From Ceratobasidium sp. AG-K (taxonomy: Eukaryota; Basidiomycota; Agaricomycetes; Cantharellales; Ceratobasidiaceae), in assembly GCA_037039685.1 (NCBI GenBank), contig JAWNGF010000008.1, positions 1-64,000 on the forward strand: DNA of 64,000 nucleotides, given 5' to 3'. Position numbers and translations under genes: made by a program. The notes beneath the pieces are model-generated. The model searched no databases. It was not told the DNA's origin and saw nothing but the letters and a program-made list of their open reading frames with translations. Position 1 is the stretch's first letter, and every line of letters starts with the position of its first letter. Below are positions 1 to 11,301 of the stretch, piece after piece.

Positions 1-632
1 CACATCAGCAACGCGACGAGCCTCTGTGAGGCTGTTCACCTTATGGCCAGAGGCCTCTGGTGGGTTGGTATGTTTAGGTAAGCAAGCTCCCGTCGGGCGC
101 GGACTGATGGTGCACATCGGATACACACCTATCTTTTTATCTCACCTGTATTTTTATTCCCCCACCGCATGAATACATCTAAATGCTATTCAATACCCAG
201 GGGTGTGAAATCTGGTCTTTTGCGGCGTGTGGAGCGTGCTCCAAAAAGTCACGGGTGCAGGTGTGTGGGGTCAGGTGGTAAGTGGCAGTGCCTCAGTGAA
301 TCTGACCGCCGAAGGTGTTCACTCGGAGCAAAGTTCGTCGGATCGCTACCACACGCAGAAAATTTCAAATCAATACAATGTTGACACCAGCAATGGGAGT
401 GCTTCAACTCGCCCAATGCATAACCAGAATTCATTTGTGAGCAAAATGGGTAGGTAGATAAAACGAAATACAAGTATAAACCCGGCGCTTTCGAGCCATG
501 CGGTATAGGTGTGTCACTATTTAGGCAGCGTTGACACCAGCCCTGAGCTATCGCCAGAGGCCTCTGGCCATAAGGTGAACAGCCTCTGGAGCCTCTGAGG
601 GGCATCACAGAAGTTCGTCGCGTTTGCTGATG
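1..632. mobile_element. Short non-autonomous element with terminal inverted repeats
   Basis: The first 60 bases and positions 555-632 are imperfect inverted copies of each other. Both ends carry a block reading ATCAGCAA(A)CGCGACGA, then a block for GAGGCTGTTCACCTTATGG, then the 14-bp palindrome CCAGAGGCCTCTGG. Nothing in between reads as a convincing gene; the 199-codon minus-strand reading frame across it continues into flanking DNA and has no recognisable domain. The structure fits a MITE-like or small TIR element. The left boundary is cut by the window start, so the outer end and any target-site duplication cannot be judged. The superfamily is not identified. Confidence 0.6.
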
Positions 633-1515
633 CATATCCAACCTCCCACCCGGCCCCCGATCCCGAAAGAGTCTTTTGTTCTTCAACCAGCTCTCGCTGG
701 ACAACATAACCATTGGCGATTTTTTTGGCAGTTGGCTAATAACGTTGTCTGCTGACATGGTGTTTTTATGTGTACAACGAATAATAATAGAACCCTCGAC
801 TAAAGCTCGCTGGAAATTTTCAGGGCAAGTCCCGAGCTCAGCCCCCATTCAATTTGCTGGGGATTCAAGGGATAGGGATCGTGATAGTACGACATACTGC
901 TGACGATAAGGACATTAGAAAGAGAGTCCTCCCACAGAGCTTTCGGAATACGTTGAATGCGCGAGGACGATAAATCTACCGGCTCGGCTCGGGGTATCCG
1001 TGATTCGGTGGATATAAAGGACGCCGCATTGCTGCGCGGAGATCCCCACTCATTCTTAGTGTTTAATTCCCTATTATAATATCATGTTTATACCGTACCG
1101 AACCCATACGAATGTTACGGACGCTGCGATTGACTAGATAAGCCGCCAGGTTCGGACATCTTTCCGATGAGTCTGGTTTATGAGACCAGACATTTGATAC
1201 CTATTTTATACTTGGAAAACTGACGTCGTAACCCCTCACTCTTTATTCGTATTTGGGACTGACGCATGTTTTACTCAAGCGGACGAAAGTCCTAGGGAGC
1301 TTGAAGTTAGAACCGATTCTTAGGCTAAGCACTGCCCAAAGCCTTCAGAAGTTGCGTGTACGCCATTCAAGGCAACGTTTGGGGTCGACGCCTCTATTGC
1401 AACGCAGCAGATTGATTCATATCGATTGGTTTTCATGCAACTGGGACGCATACAAGTGATTGCTCGGCTGATAAAGGGCTGCCATTTTTTTACCACCCTA
1501 GTATGTCGGAGAGCT
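633..1515. other. Intergenic, no gene seen
   Basis: Only short out-of-context reading frames are present. I see no domain, RNA gene or clear repeat between the inverted-repeat element and the 3' end of the first GTPase gene. Confidence 0.5.
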
Positions 1516-3144
1516 TTAAAAGAACCCCGGATCCAGGCTTAAAGCACCGCCAGTGAGCCAACCGACGCCGGTATTAAGTGCGGCATTGAGTGACGACCGC
1601 TCCACTGGGCGATTAAGGTCGTCGATTTTACCCTGCAAGTCTTTGATATCTTGTTGATATTTCTCCTCGTGCTTTGGCAGGACACTCAGAAAAGGTTCCC
1701 GAGGATGAGAATTTAGTCCGTACCTTGGCACCTGCAGCAATCTCCGTCTCAAATTGTTTCATCCTATCGTCCATTTTCTTCTTCTCTTCCTCTGAACTTT
1801 TCTGCGCATCTTCCATTGCTTTTTGGGCGGCTTTCTGATCCTGTATTCAGTCCTCGTCAGTTTAGCTAATAGCTAATTGGGGAATAGCTGTAATACCTCC
1901 TCGGCTTGTTTTGCTTTTTGTTCGGCCTCGGAGCGTACTTGGTCGGATTGATCCTTGGCAGCTGCCGCCTGTTCTTGAGCTGCCCTCGCTAACTAAACAT
2001 TCAATGTCAGAAGATATCTGGCCGTTCCAGTCTCAACCTACGTCTCCCGCGCGCTTTGCATCCTCTGTTGTGCGAACGACCCTCTCCTCCAATTCTTTTT
2101 TCGCCCTTTGTGTTTCTTCCAGTTGATCCTTTGCCTTTTTCGCATACTTGTAAGAGTAAGTATCCCACCTTATAGTAAATAGAGATTAAGTAACGATCCG
2201 CTCACTTCACTCGCTTTCTTAGCTTGATCTTCGAGTCCAGATAGTTTTTCCTCGAAGTCCGCCCCGATTCGAATCCCTGCTTCCGTCTGCCCTAGTGTCT
2301 TATCCTCGTCCACCACTTCACGTTGAATCTTGAACGTCACGGATGGCAGACTCATACATGATTCTATTACACCACGCGCGTCTTCTCGTGAGTAGTTCTC
2401 TTTCAGCCGTTGAATCTGGACCTTCTTGGTACCGCGCGAGCCAAAGAGATCGTCACGAGACAATATGTCCTTCTCGCGCTCCTCATAACCTTCATCATGA
2501 TCTGATGGCCAACGAGTCGTAAGCAGAACGATGTGGTCGAGCAGGTCCTCGCCAAGCATGTCCTTGAACATGAGCATCAGCGATTTTTCCTCCTGGTTCA
2601 CTCTGACGGTTTCCATCGGTCGGATGAAGATCACGCCAGTCACTGGATACTTGGACATGTGTCTGCGTAAGGTGTTGACCAGTCAAGTGGTCCTATTGTT
2701 AGATTTAAGAGCCCTACGAGCTGTAACACCAATGCTTACCGTCCTCCCAACCACGTCGCCATGGGCCTGAGGACATCGCTTTCGCTCTGTACCCGCGAGT
2801 CGCCAAAGCCCGGGGTATCCACTAGCTGGATGTACTCATCGCCTGACTTGATGAGGGGGATGTTCTCTTCGACCACTTCTGCGGTTTCTGAATCGACCTT
2901 ACCGCTAACTGAGAGCTTCGCTCCCGTGGCGGCGTTGATGAACTATCACAGTAGACGTTCCCGCTAAGTGGGTGTATGCGCATATTAGGAAGAATAAATT
3001 TTACATACCGTCGATTTACCGGCCCCAGTCATTCCGCAGACCCTAAACTCATCAAATTAATAATTTTATTCTTGATTTAGGTTCTACTTACAAATAAGTT
3101 TTCAACTTGAAATCTGGCGGCCGCTCGGTGTTCTTGTTTTCCAT
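1516..3144 (-). CDS. AIG1/GIMAP-like GTPase with C-terminal coiled coil (copy A)
   Basis: Multi-exon gene of about eight exons and roughly 400 residues. Exon 1 starts at the ATG at 3144 (MENKNTERPPDFK...). Exon 2 carries the P-loop GMTGAGKST, and exon 3 begins FINAATGA and carries the G3 motif DTPGFGD. The long exon 4 (about 2650-2210) completes the G domain with LLTTRW where a G4 motif is expected. Four short K/E/A-rich exons follow, predicted to form a coiled coil. The protein ends in LQGKIDDLNRPVER plus a Gly-rich, hydrophobic tail (stop at 1516). The family (TRAFAC class, AIG1-like) binds GTP and often oligomerises on membranes; the cellular role here is unknown. It is divergent from copy B, with 1.9 kb between the starts. 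Splice sites were placed by eye. Confidence 0.8.
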
Positions 3145-5085
3145 GGTAAAGTAGTATTGGATGCTTAAGCTGAGACAATAGGGGCGAGGAGAATTCGTTG
3201 AACAGTGTCAAGTACAGTCGCCCATGCACCCCTTCAATTTAAGGAGTACAGGATGCAAAATCTGGCGTATCTTGCAGATCTGAGGTTGAGAACATGACCT
3301 CGTCGGATCTCGAAATGTGTTCTGGAAGGGCACAATTTGGAGCAGAACGTACAGTGTTCCATTTTGCATGCAGCCAGGCTCTCCAGAAGTTCTTACCAGT
3401 CGCATTTGGACTTATGGTAGTATATGAATACTCTTAAGATCTTACTCCCCTAGTTCTGAGAGGCCAAGCCGCTGGGAGCCAAATTCGGGGAGAACAGTGA
3501 AAAGGTCCGTGGAGTGGAGGTATGTGCGAGCCACGGGTACCAAGAGCTGGGCCCATCGAACACAACCCTAGAATAGACGCCTGGGGCCGCAATTCGTGCG
3601 GTATGCACTTTTAACGTTGTGCTGAACGCCAGGCCCGATTCGGCCCATCTCCAAGTCTACACAGACCTGGCCTCCGGACCGGAAGGGGCAGCCGTAGCGA
3701 CGGGTTTGCCAGTTTTCGGCAGACTACCTAGAACGACGGGGATCAGACTGGGAGATGAAAGGGAATACTCGGTCCTAGCTTCGGAGCTTGCCGGTATCCC
3801 ATTGGCTTTCAACGAGGTCGGGCCAGAAGTGCAATACTCGTTACCCCTTACATCTCGGGAGGCGACTTCCTAGCTCATACACATGCGCTCTCACAGTCCC
3901 GGGTGACCCTCCTCTTCCGGCTAACTACCGGCCATGTGCAGCACCGGCGTCATTTGCACCGCCCGCATTACGCCGCAGAGCAATACCTCAACCTTGGTTC
4001 CCAAGAACACAAGTACTCACGGCTCAATTTCCTACGCTTCTCGCCACCGTGACTCGTGTGGCTACGTCAGATCCCTGGCCCAAACGTCATCCGTCCTGAA
4101 CTCTACAGTTGCTTTGCAATATCCGAACGATCATGATGTGCGTAGATCCAGGACCTCCCATTGTTAGATATGGCTAAACAGGTTACAGTGTGCCTCAACA
4201 TCTAGCGGGGTAATACCAACCGCGGGCTAATGCTTTAGTCCACCACTGTGGCCCTAAATTCAGTAATTGTTCCCTTGTTCGCCGCGACGGATATGTTTGT
4301 GAGATAGCAGACAGCCGGAACAACTGAAGTTGCCACAGCATATATTTCGGCCGATGCCAATGTATTGGGATTGAGATTTAAATGGCATATTGTGTTTATG
4401 GATTTGCTACGTCTGGATTACATCCAAACTATATAGTTACCCGTGGCTTGTGTGGCTGCATCGGACCTTTGATCTTAGAGCCTGTACATCACCACGATGA
4501 TACTCCTGCAATCATTTACCAATACACTGGCATGATGCGCCTGAATTTGGGAGTGCACATTGTGAACTTCGTTAGAGGGTGACTGAGGTCCAGTTAGAGA
4601 TGGCACCTGTGATCGGATATAGCCACACGAGCCACCCTTGATCAGACATACCGACCCAAGACTCCAACCCGTGGTCGCAAGTGCAAACCTACGTTGGGAA
4701 AAGAGAGATTTCCGCCATCACGACGTCGAGTACGCAGTAAATGGACATAGACATAGGGACGTCTATGGCAGCGCACCCTGCGACTCCGCCCGGCATGGGC
4801 TTTAACTGACCTTATTGGTGCATATTGGGACTCAGCGAGATAATGACACGAGCTCAAATCCATGTGCAAAATGTACAGTGCTCATCAGCACGCGCGGTAT
4901 TTGGCGGACTTGAATTGTTCAAGACCTTGATGATCGTGTAGTTCCTAGGTGCTTCAGTAACCCTCAAGAAGATCGTGTATTGACGTCACACTATGGAGCG
5001 ATTGCGTGGCCACGCTACTTGAACCACTCCGATTTGAGCTATCGTGGACTGACCTCCTCCCCCTTGAGCATATCTCAGCCCACCG
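3145..5085. other. Shared upstream region of GTPase copies A and B
   Basis: This 1.9-kb gap separates two divergently transcribed GTPase genes and should contain both promoters. The only coding relic seen is an RNase H-like stretch (separate entry at 3619-3873). The rest holds short reading frames with no recognisable content. Confidence 0.5.
3619..3873 (+). pseudogene. Relic of a LINE-type RNase H domain (tentative)
   Basis: The frame reads VYTDLASGPEGAAV, then RLGDEREYSVLASELAGIPLAF. This resembles the RNase H domain at the end of fungal non-LTR retrotransposon proteins: YTDGS..., then (L)G....YTVYEAEL.G..LAL. The catalytic Asp and the later acidic region can be matched, but the Gly-Ser after the Asp is lost, and the frame ends after about 84 codons with no upstream reverse transcriptase in the window. 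It is best read as a decayed fragment. An unrelated chance resemblance cannot be excluded. Confidence 0.4.
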
Positions 5086-6803
5086 ATGCCTGAAATTTCC
5101 AGTCCTGTAAACTCACCCGACGTTCAGTGTTCAGCTCACCTCAAGTTGTTCTTGTGGGTGGAATTGCTAGTCCAGAGGTCGCAAATTCTCACTGGCTCCA
5201 CATGGACTGTTGTAGGGTATGTGGGATGACAGGTGCTGGAAAATCAACGGTGGGATGAATAAAGGCGGATAGATATGGCGAAATTTAACAAAAGATGTTG
5301 ATAGTTTATCAACGCCGCTACCGGAGCTGAGCTCTCGGTTAGTGGCAGCGTTGATTCAGAAACCCCAGAAGTAGTCGAAGAAGGCATACCACTCATCAAA
5401 TCGGGCGATGGATTCATCCAACTAGTAGATACACCGGGTTTTGGAGACTCCCGGTTGGAGAGCGAGTCGGACGTCCTCAGACCGATAGCATCATGGCTCG
5501 CAGCACGGTAAGCAACGGCCCTACATCTCACAGTACTAACGAGATCCAATAATGAGGGGATTTGCTCAAACCACACCTAGACACATGTCCAAGCACCCAG
5601 TGACAGGCGTGATCTTCGTTCGACCGATGGAAACCGTCAGAGTGAACCAGGAGGAAAAATCGCTGATGCTGATGTTCAAGGATATGGTTGGCGAGGACCT
5701 GCTCGACCACATCGTCCTGCTTACGACTCGCTGGCCATCCGATCGGAACGACGAGTATGAAGCGCGCGAAAAGGAAATAATCTCGCGGGACGATCTCCTT
5801 GGCTCGCTCGAGACGAGGAAGATCCAAGTGCGCCGACTAAAGGAAAATTACTCACCGGGAGACGCACAGGATGTGATAAAGTCATGCACAGACCTGGCCT
5901 CCGTGACTTTCCGGATTCAGCGCGAAGTAGTCAACGAAGAGAAGTCACTCGGAGAAACACAGGCCGGCATCCGGATTGGAGCGGACCTTGGAGAAAAAAT
6001 CGTGGGACTCGAAGAGCGAGCCAAGAGTGCGAGCGAGGTAAGTATTCCCATTTGAGGCGAGGCTTTTGCTCAGCCTGTAAAGCATGCCAAAAACGAAATG
6101 GAAAGGCTTGAGCGGGCGGAAAAAGAGAAGCGAAAACTCGAGGAGGAGGCAGGAAAAGAAGTTGAGGAGGCAAAGCGAGCCGCTGAGGTGAGTAATTGTG
6201 TAAATGCATCCCCGGCTTGGAGCTCAGATGGAATACGCTCTCGAAGGCCGAAAAGGAAGCTCAAAAACAAGCCGAAGCTGCCAAGGCTGAAATGGACAAA
6301 GCAAGGGAAATGGAAGAGGAGAGGGCGAGAAAAGCTGAAGAGGTAAAACGTTTAACTCTGTGAGTTATTCTGAGCGGACTTTCATCACGATACACCTCAG
6401 GAGAAGCAAGCAGCCCTAAGGCAAGAAGAGGAAACCAAGGCGCAACAGGAGCGACAGCGTGCGGAGGAAGAGGAAAGGATGAAAAAGGCAGAAGAAGTAA
6501 GGTGATCTCCGGTGTTGTAGTAGGATTATATTGAGATTATGTGTTTAAGGAGGCCAAGGCCGCACAGCAGCGAGCAGATGAAGCAGCTGCCGAAGCCGCC
6601 CGTTTGCAGGAGGTCGAGGCGCATGAAGCCGAGGAAAGGGCGCGCGAGCAAGACCCGGTGGGTTAGCTATTTGATTAGTATTCATATATTCGTATCGGCA
6701 CCTCCCTTAACATGCAAAATATCTACAGGGAGAGTGCATAAGACGTGGGTTCGAGGAGGGGATGCAACAGGTGGCTGGGTTTTTTGAAGGGCTTGGCAAA
6801 TAG
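5086..6803 (+). CDS. AIG1/GIMAP-like GTPase with C-terminal coiled coil (copy B)
   Basis: About nine exons and roughly 415 residues. The start at 5086 (MPEISSPVNSPDVQC...) splices into VCGMTGAGKST at about 5211-5243. The next exon gives FINAATGAELSVSG and DTPGFGD, and the main G-domain exon runs 5581-6037 with LLTTRW. Five short exons rich in Glu, Lys, Arg and Ala then encode a long coiled coil ending EAKAAQQRADEAAAEAARLQ. The last exon encodes a short amphipathic tail ending FFEGLGK before the stop at 6801-6803. The G domain is nearly identical to that of copy A over about 55 residues (PVTGVIF.RPMETVRVNQEE...TTRWPSD), yet the C-terminal exons match copy D instead. The function is likely GTP-dependent assembly; the partner is unknown. 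Confidence 0.8.
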
Positions 6804-6895
6804 GTTTCCAAAGTGGTACATAGTGCATCAGTGAATACATCCAATGCTTGTGAACGAGTTTAGCCGTGACGTAAATAGGGATGAGGTTACCTCTA

Positions 6896-7947
6896 ATTGC
6901 CATTTTATCTCATGACGGGAGCGGGGAAGTATGCCATCGATTTAGGTAGTCTGAGAGATAATGTAGAGCGTCACCTGCTCTGTTTTGGCTGTGACCAAGA
7001 GATCAGTCGTCAGCAAAAGGCCTTGGAGAACGGTTCACGCATGCGTGCTACTGATATGTGCATATATACTGAAGGTAGGAAGGGATACATTTCTTGCGAT
7101 TAGAAAGTAATAATTCCCGCTCTTGCTTTGGCCGCAACGGTGGATGCGACCGTGCTCACATCATCGATGCTAAGTGACCGCGATTAGTGCCCTATATGCT
7201 GATAACTAGAGGCTAGGCTCACTTATAGGAATACGGTGCAGTAGTTAAAGTCCCAACCGCAATATCATCGTTCGGTACGGTATTGATAAATTGGTTATTT
7301 CGTTGCACGGCACGTGAAACACATCTGTCAGGGGGCGAACACCAATCAACGATAAGGCACTTACGATCCCCCATGGAGCGTAGTCGCGATAGGAGAAGTG
7401 ACGGTATCAAAAACGTTGCTCTAATCTCTGGTCAGTTTTTGGCTCCATACGCATTTCATATGGCATACCTCGACCAAGACCTGAGCACCTTTGTGCGAGT
7501 CTACGCCGGAAGTATCCACGTTTTTATAGTTGTTGTTGTAAATATGTCTTCACATGATCGTCAGTGGATTGCATGCTACTAGAAAAAAGCACATATACCC
7601 TGTTCCGAAACGCAGAGACGGGAGGCGGGAGTTGACCTGGAGGAAGTAGCTATGGCTATTTATTTGTGGTGAGCTTGGTGTCTATGAATAATCTGGTAAG
7701 CCTACTGGTATGTAACGCTGGTTTTAAGTTGAACCGTGAATATAGACATTAGTGAGTAAGTTTATTGGACTTACTAGAGATGTCCAGTATCCTCCGCAGC
7801 ATTGTTGTCCGAGTGTCCAACGAGGCTTGTCTTATAATGTGTAGTAAAGGCGTTCCATGAAGCAGTAACGTAGCTAAAATAAGTCTAATGAGTAATTTCA
7901 AGGAAAATAACCATTAAGAATAGACGTACTCGCTTCCGTGGTTGACG
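6896..7947. repeat. Direct duplication, copy 1 (matches 9411-10449)
   Basis: From AATTGCCA...TCATGACGGGAGCG through GTACTCGCTTCCGTGGTTGACG this segment aligns collinearly with 9411-10449, about 2.5 kb away in the same orientation. Similarity covers exons, introns and 3' flank of the pectate lyase gene and stops abruptly at 7947/10449, inside an exon. Confidence 0.85.
7100..7947 (-). pseudogene. Truncated pectate lyase (3' half only)
   Basis: This is a 5'-truncated copy of the pectate lyase at 9606-11301. It holds exons for YVTASWN, HYKTSLVGHSDNN, VNSRLPSLRFGTG (the PL1 RxPxxRxG motif), the GVDS/GAQVLVE exon, NNQFIN and the C-terminal AGIITF before the stop at 7100-7102. The signal peptide, the N-terminal half and the DMDHGKDYYDG calcium-site region are missing because the duplication begins inside that exon. 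The exons I translated remain open, but conserved residues have drifted (SREGAQ became SHKGAQ). Without a promoter or start it is unlikely to make enzyme. Confidence 0.8.
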
Positions 7948-8420
7948 ATGGACTCGCAGAACTTTCAAACGGCATTGGACTATACCCGAACACATCCCTC
8001 TTGACCAGATCTGAGCCTGATTCTATGTATACACCTTACCGGTTATTTGCTTAGGATGAGACCCCTATCACCCTTTAGCTAGATAAAACGTTGACCGAGC
8101 GTGTTTCAAGTATCACGCAACCACGGACAGTCAGCTAAGCGCCGAATTTTGCGAGTGGATATTCAACGCGAGAACATATTTTTATGGCTCGAAACTCGGC
8201 CAGGTGGTACGTATGCAGGTTTTCTACAGAATTTATGGTTGAATAGCCGATAAATTCCCTTGGCGTCGGGATCGTGCGCTTTTAGTGCTCGAGGTCCTAT
8301 CCGAGAGGATCGCGTGCCAATAAGCCATGCGGAAGTGAGTGTCGATAGGTAAGCACGTGTAAATTACACTTTCTAACAAGTAACATTGACTCTGACTAAA
8401 CTATATTACAAATGCAAACT
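7948..8420. other. Intergenic, no gene seen
   Basis: Sequence between the truncated pectate lyase and the hAT remnant. No open frame of interest and no repeat identified. Confidence 0.4.
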
Positions 8421-9381
8421 CTAATATGCAAGACTCGAAATGTCTATCCGCTGACGCTTTTGGGGGGGTAGATTATCGCCAGTATTTGGCTCCGGTGAGT
8501 GAGAATGTTTATTGTTAGTAACTGGCTGGTTCTGAGACCAACCCAGCCAGTAACATTGACGACAAGGTAACGCCGTCGGTTGACTCGACCTCGGGGTGGT
8601 GTGGGTTGCCCCGCACAGGCTGTGGTGGCCCCAAATCGTATGTTGGGTCTTCAAATTGTGTTCCGTCCGCTAAAGCCTCGGTTGTGCTCATGGTATCTTG
8701 CACGTTGGCATCTTCGCTTATAGTTGATGAGTTAGGATTTATGGCGTCCCCCAGGACTGAGAAAGGTCCGTGAACCTAACAGTTGGACGCAAGGTGCGAG
8801 ATTGCTTTGATTATGTTAGCATGTATACGCAGTAGAGTAGTAAATATGTATACTTACTGGAATATTGTGCTTCTCTTTGCGTTTATAGTGTTGCCAAATG
8901 ATGGCCATGACAATTAGTGTTGAAACATTCTGCGAGGCACGCTCAGGCGAGTTAAGCTTTGTCAGCGTCGACATGGTTCGCTCTTTGGCCATAGAGTTTG
9001 GTATAGTACTGGCTAAAATAATACCTAAGTGTGCGAGAAGGTCTGCGGTGGGCACGGAGCTGAGAGATTCCCAGTATGTTTGCTCGGTTGATACACGATT
9101 GCTTCTAATGACGATCCTCGACCCCTGAATTTAACAAGCTTTCCGCTGCTACGTGAACCAAATACCAGCTCGAGCTGGTGGTTGAGTGCATGTTGTGCCG
9201 AGCCATAATGTTCAACTCCATATGGATCCAGTACAAAGTTAGCAAAGGGGTACATGCTTGAACGACTGGGTAACGAATCGGGCAGTTTGAGAAGATGGTG
9301 CAGGAGATCACGAAAACGTGGGTCTAAAGATACAGCGCCAACGTCCTGTTGCAAGTTAGTGGGAGTGGGTAGGAGTGACAT
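8421..9381 (-). pseudogene. hAT-family transposase C-terminal remnant
   Basis: The middle exon reads YWESL...ADLLAHLGIILASTIPNS followed by MAKERTMSTLTKLNS and QNVSTLIVMAIIWQHYKRK. This matches the dimerisation region of agaricomycete hAT transposases (W-x-S-L, then L..LA..I.S..PNSMA.ERT.ST, then QN..TL). An upstream frame (9381-9128) may be the preceding exon. A downstream part ends in an acidic/Pro-rich tail, KRQRIDISSLAY, at 8421. No BED zinc finger or N-terminal catalytic Asp region is present, so it is a fragment. It sits exactly between the two pectate lyase copies. Confidence 0.65.
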
Positions 9382-9410
9382 TAGTGTTGGCGACGTGGTG
9401 GCGAAGTTCG

Positions 9411-10449
9411 AATTGCCACGTTAGCGCATGACGGGAGCGAGAAAGTTTTGCACCGATTCGAGCAGCCTGAGAAATAACGTGGTGCTTTATCTGCTCGGTT
9501 TTATCGGTGACCAAAGGATCGCCGTCAGCGAGAAGCATCTGAGAAGGTTTCACGTATGTATACTACATATATATATCGTAGGTACGAGGGGATGGATTTT
9601 TACAATCAGAAAGTAATAATTCCTGCTCCTGCCTTGGCCGTTACAGTGGATGCGACCGTGCTCACATCATCGATGCTAGGTGGGCGCGATGAGTGGTTTA
9701 TACGCTGGTAGCCAGGAGTTGGACTTACGTATAGGCATATGGTGCGCTAGTCAAAGTTCCAACCGCAATATCATTGTTCAGTGTCGTATTGATGAACTGG
9801 TTGTTGCGTTGGACGGCGCTTGGGACATAGCTGTCAGCGGGAGAGCACCAATCAGCAAAAAGGCACTTACTATCCTCCGTGGAGCGTAGTCGCGATGGGC
9901 GAAACGACGCTATCGAACACGTTACTCTAAGCTCTGGTCAGTTATTAGCCCTATACGTGTTCCACATGACATACCTCGACCAAGACCTGAGCACCTTCGC
10001 GCGAGTCTACACCAGAAGTGTCTACGTCCTTATAGTAGTTGTTGTAAATGTGTCTACACGTAATGATCAGTGGATTTCATGATACCAGAAAAGAACGCAT
10101 ATACCCTGTTCCGAAACGCAGAGACGGGAGGCGGGAGTTGACCTTCTGGAAGTAGTTGTGGCTATTTGTTTGTGAGCTTAGTGTCTAGAAATAATCTGGT
10201 AAACCTACTGGTATGTAACGCTGGTTTCGGGTCGAAGTGTCAATATAAACCTCAGGGAACGAGTTTACCAGACTTACCGGAGATGTCCGGTATCCTCCGC
10301 ACCGTTGTTGTCCGAATGTCCGACGAGGCTTGTCTTGTAGTGCGTGGTAAAGACATTCCACGAAGCTGTCACGTAGCTAAATCAAGTCCAATGAGCAATT
10401 TTAGGGAAAATAACCATTAAAATAGACGTACTCGCTTCCATGGTTGACG
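9411..10449. repeat. Direct duplication, copy 2 (parent segment)
   Basis: This segment is part of the intact pectate lyase gene plus its 3' flank and aligns with 6896-7947 in the same orientation. Copy 2 continues uninterrupted into the 5' half of the gene, so it is the source and copy 1 the derivative. Confidence 0.85.
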
Positions 10450-11301
10450 TCAAAGGCGCCATCGTAGTAGTCTTTGCCGTGGTCCATATCGGACGAAAAC
10501 TGTCAAGCAAAGGAGGTCAATCTAGCGAATCGCCCCATAGGTAGGCAGAACCATACAGTATTGTGCTGTTGATAAGATCAGTTCACAAATAACAGTGTGC
10601 TAGTAGCTCGGTGCTTACATCGACCCAAATCTGGGTGGAGCCCTGAATCTCAATCAAGTCGGTGGGCTTGGGAGATTTGCTGAGGCGGAGGTTTCGGATG
10701 ATGACATTTTTCCCGTTCTAAAGAAAGAATTAGTATCCATCAAACAGGAGTGTAACCAATGTACCTTGACTCGGAGCCCACCACCGGTAAGACCAGAGTT
10801 GGTTCCAACACCCAAGATAGTAGTGCTTCAAATCGGTTAGGTGAATTCCTTTCCATCACTCCTATGACTTACTAGCTGCCCACGTCAACGACCTCACCAT
10901 CTAAATTGACGAACCGAAATTATAAGTGGACCGTCCTAACGTGGCAGAATAATTTCGATCGTACCGCCAGTAATAATGCCCGAAATCTTTACAATCTTGG
11001 GTGCAGTCCCCAGAACGGCAGCGCGAAGGGCTGCGAGGGTAGTTACGCTGGACGCAATTAGAACGTTGAATGCCCCGTATTAGAAAACAACAAAGCGGGC
11101 TTACGTAGTTGTAGCTCCTCCTGCACCACCCGTGGTTCCCCCGTTCAGAGTCGCGTATCCGGCAATTCCATCAACTATGATTCATGTTCATTAAGGTATA
11201 CAATGGGAGTAACTCGATAGCGTACCCGGTGCTGCCCGCTTAACAGAAGCGGCGCTCGCAAAGCCCGCAAGGATAGTGATCGTGAATTGAAGAACCAGCA
11301 T
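9606..11301 (-). CDS. Secreted pectate lyase, polysaccharide lyase family 1
   Basis: It cleaves polygalacturonan in plant cell walls by calcium-dependent beta-elimination and acts outside the cell. The start at 11301 encodes a signal peptide (MLVLQFTITILAGFASAASV). Spliced exons then give GYATLNGGTTGGAGG, the block ending GEVVDVGS, the RNLRLSKSP region, SSDMDHGKDYYDG (calcium-site region), YVTASWN, HYKTSLVGHSDNNGAEDTGH, VNSRLPSLRFGTGHIYNN (RxPxxRxG), GVDSREGAQVLVE and a C-terminus AKAGAGIITF with stop at 9606-9608. About ten introns of 45-65 nt; roughly 320 residues, normal for the family. All expected blocks are present and in order. It lies between two pairs of GTPase genes with no visible functional link to them. 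Confidence 0.9.

Noticed and set aside
249..848. 199-codon minus-strand frame
   Set aside because: It crosses the inverted-repeat boundary of the element at 1-632, has no domain and reads as low-complexity Cys/Ser/Arg-rich text; judged a chance frame.
3788..4167. Pro/Ala/Thr-rich frames after the RNase H relic
   Set aside because: No match to other LINE domains and frequent frame overlap; not supported as coding.
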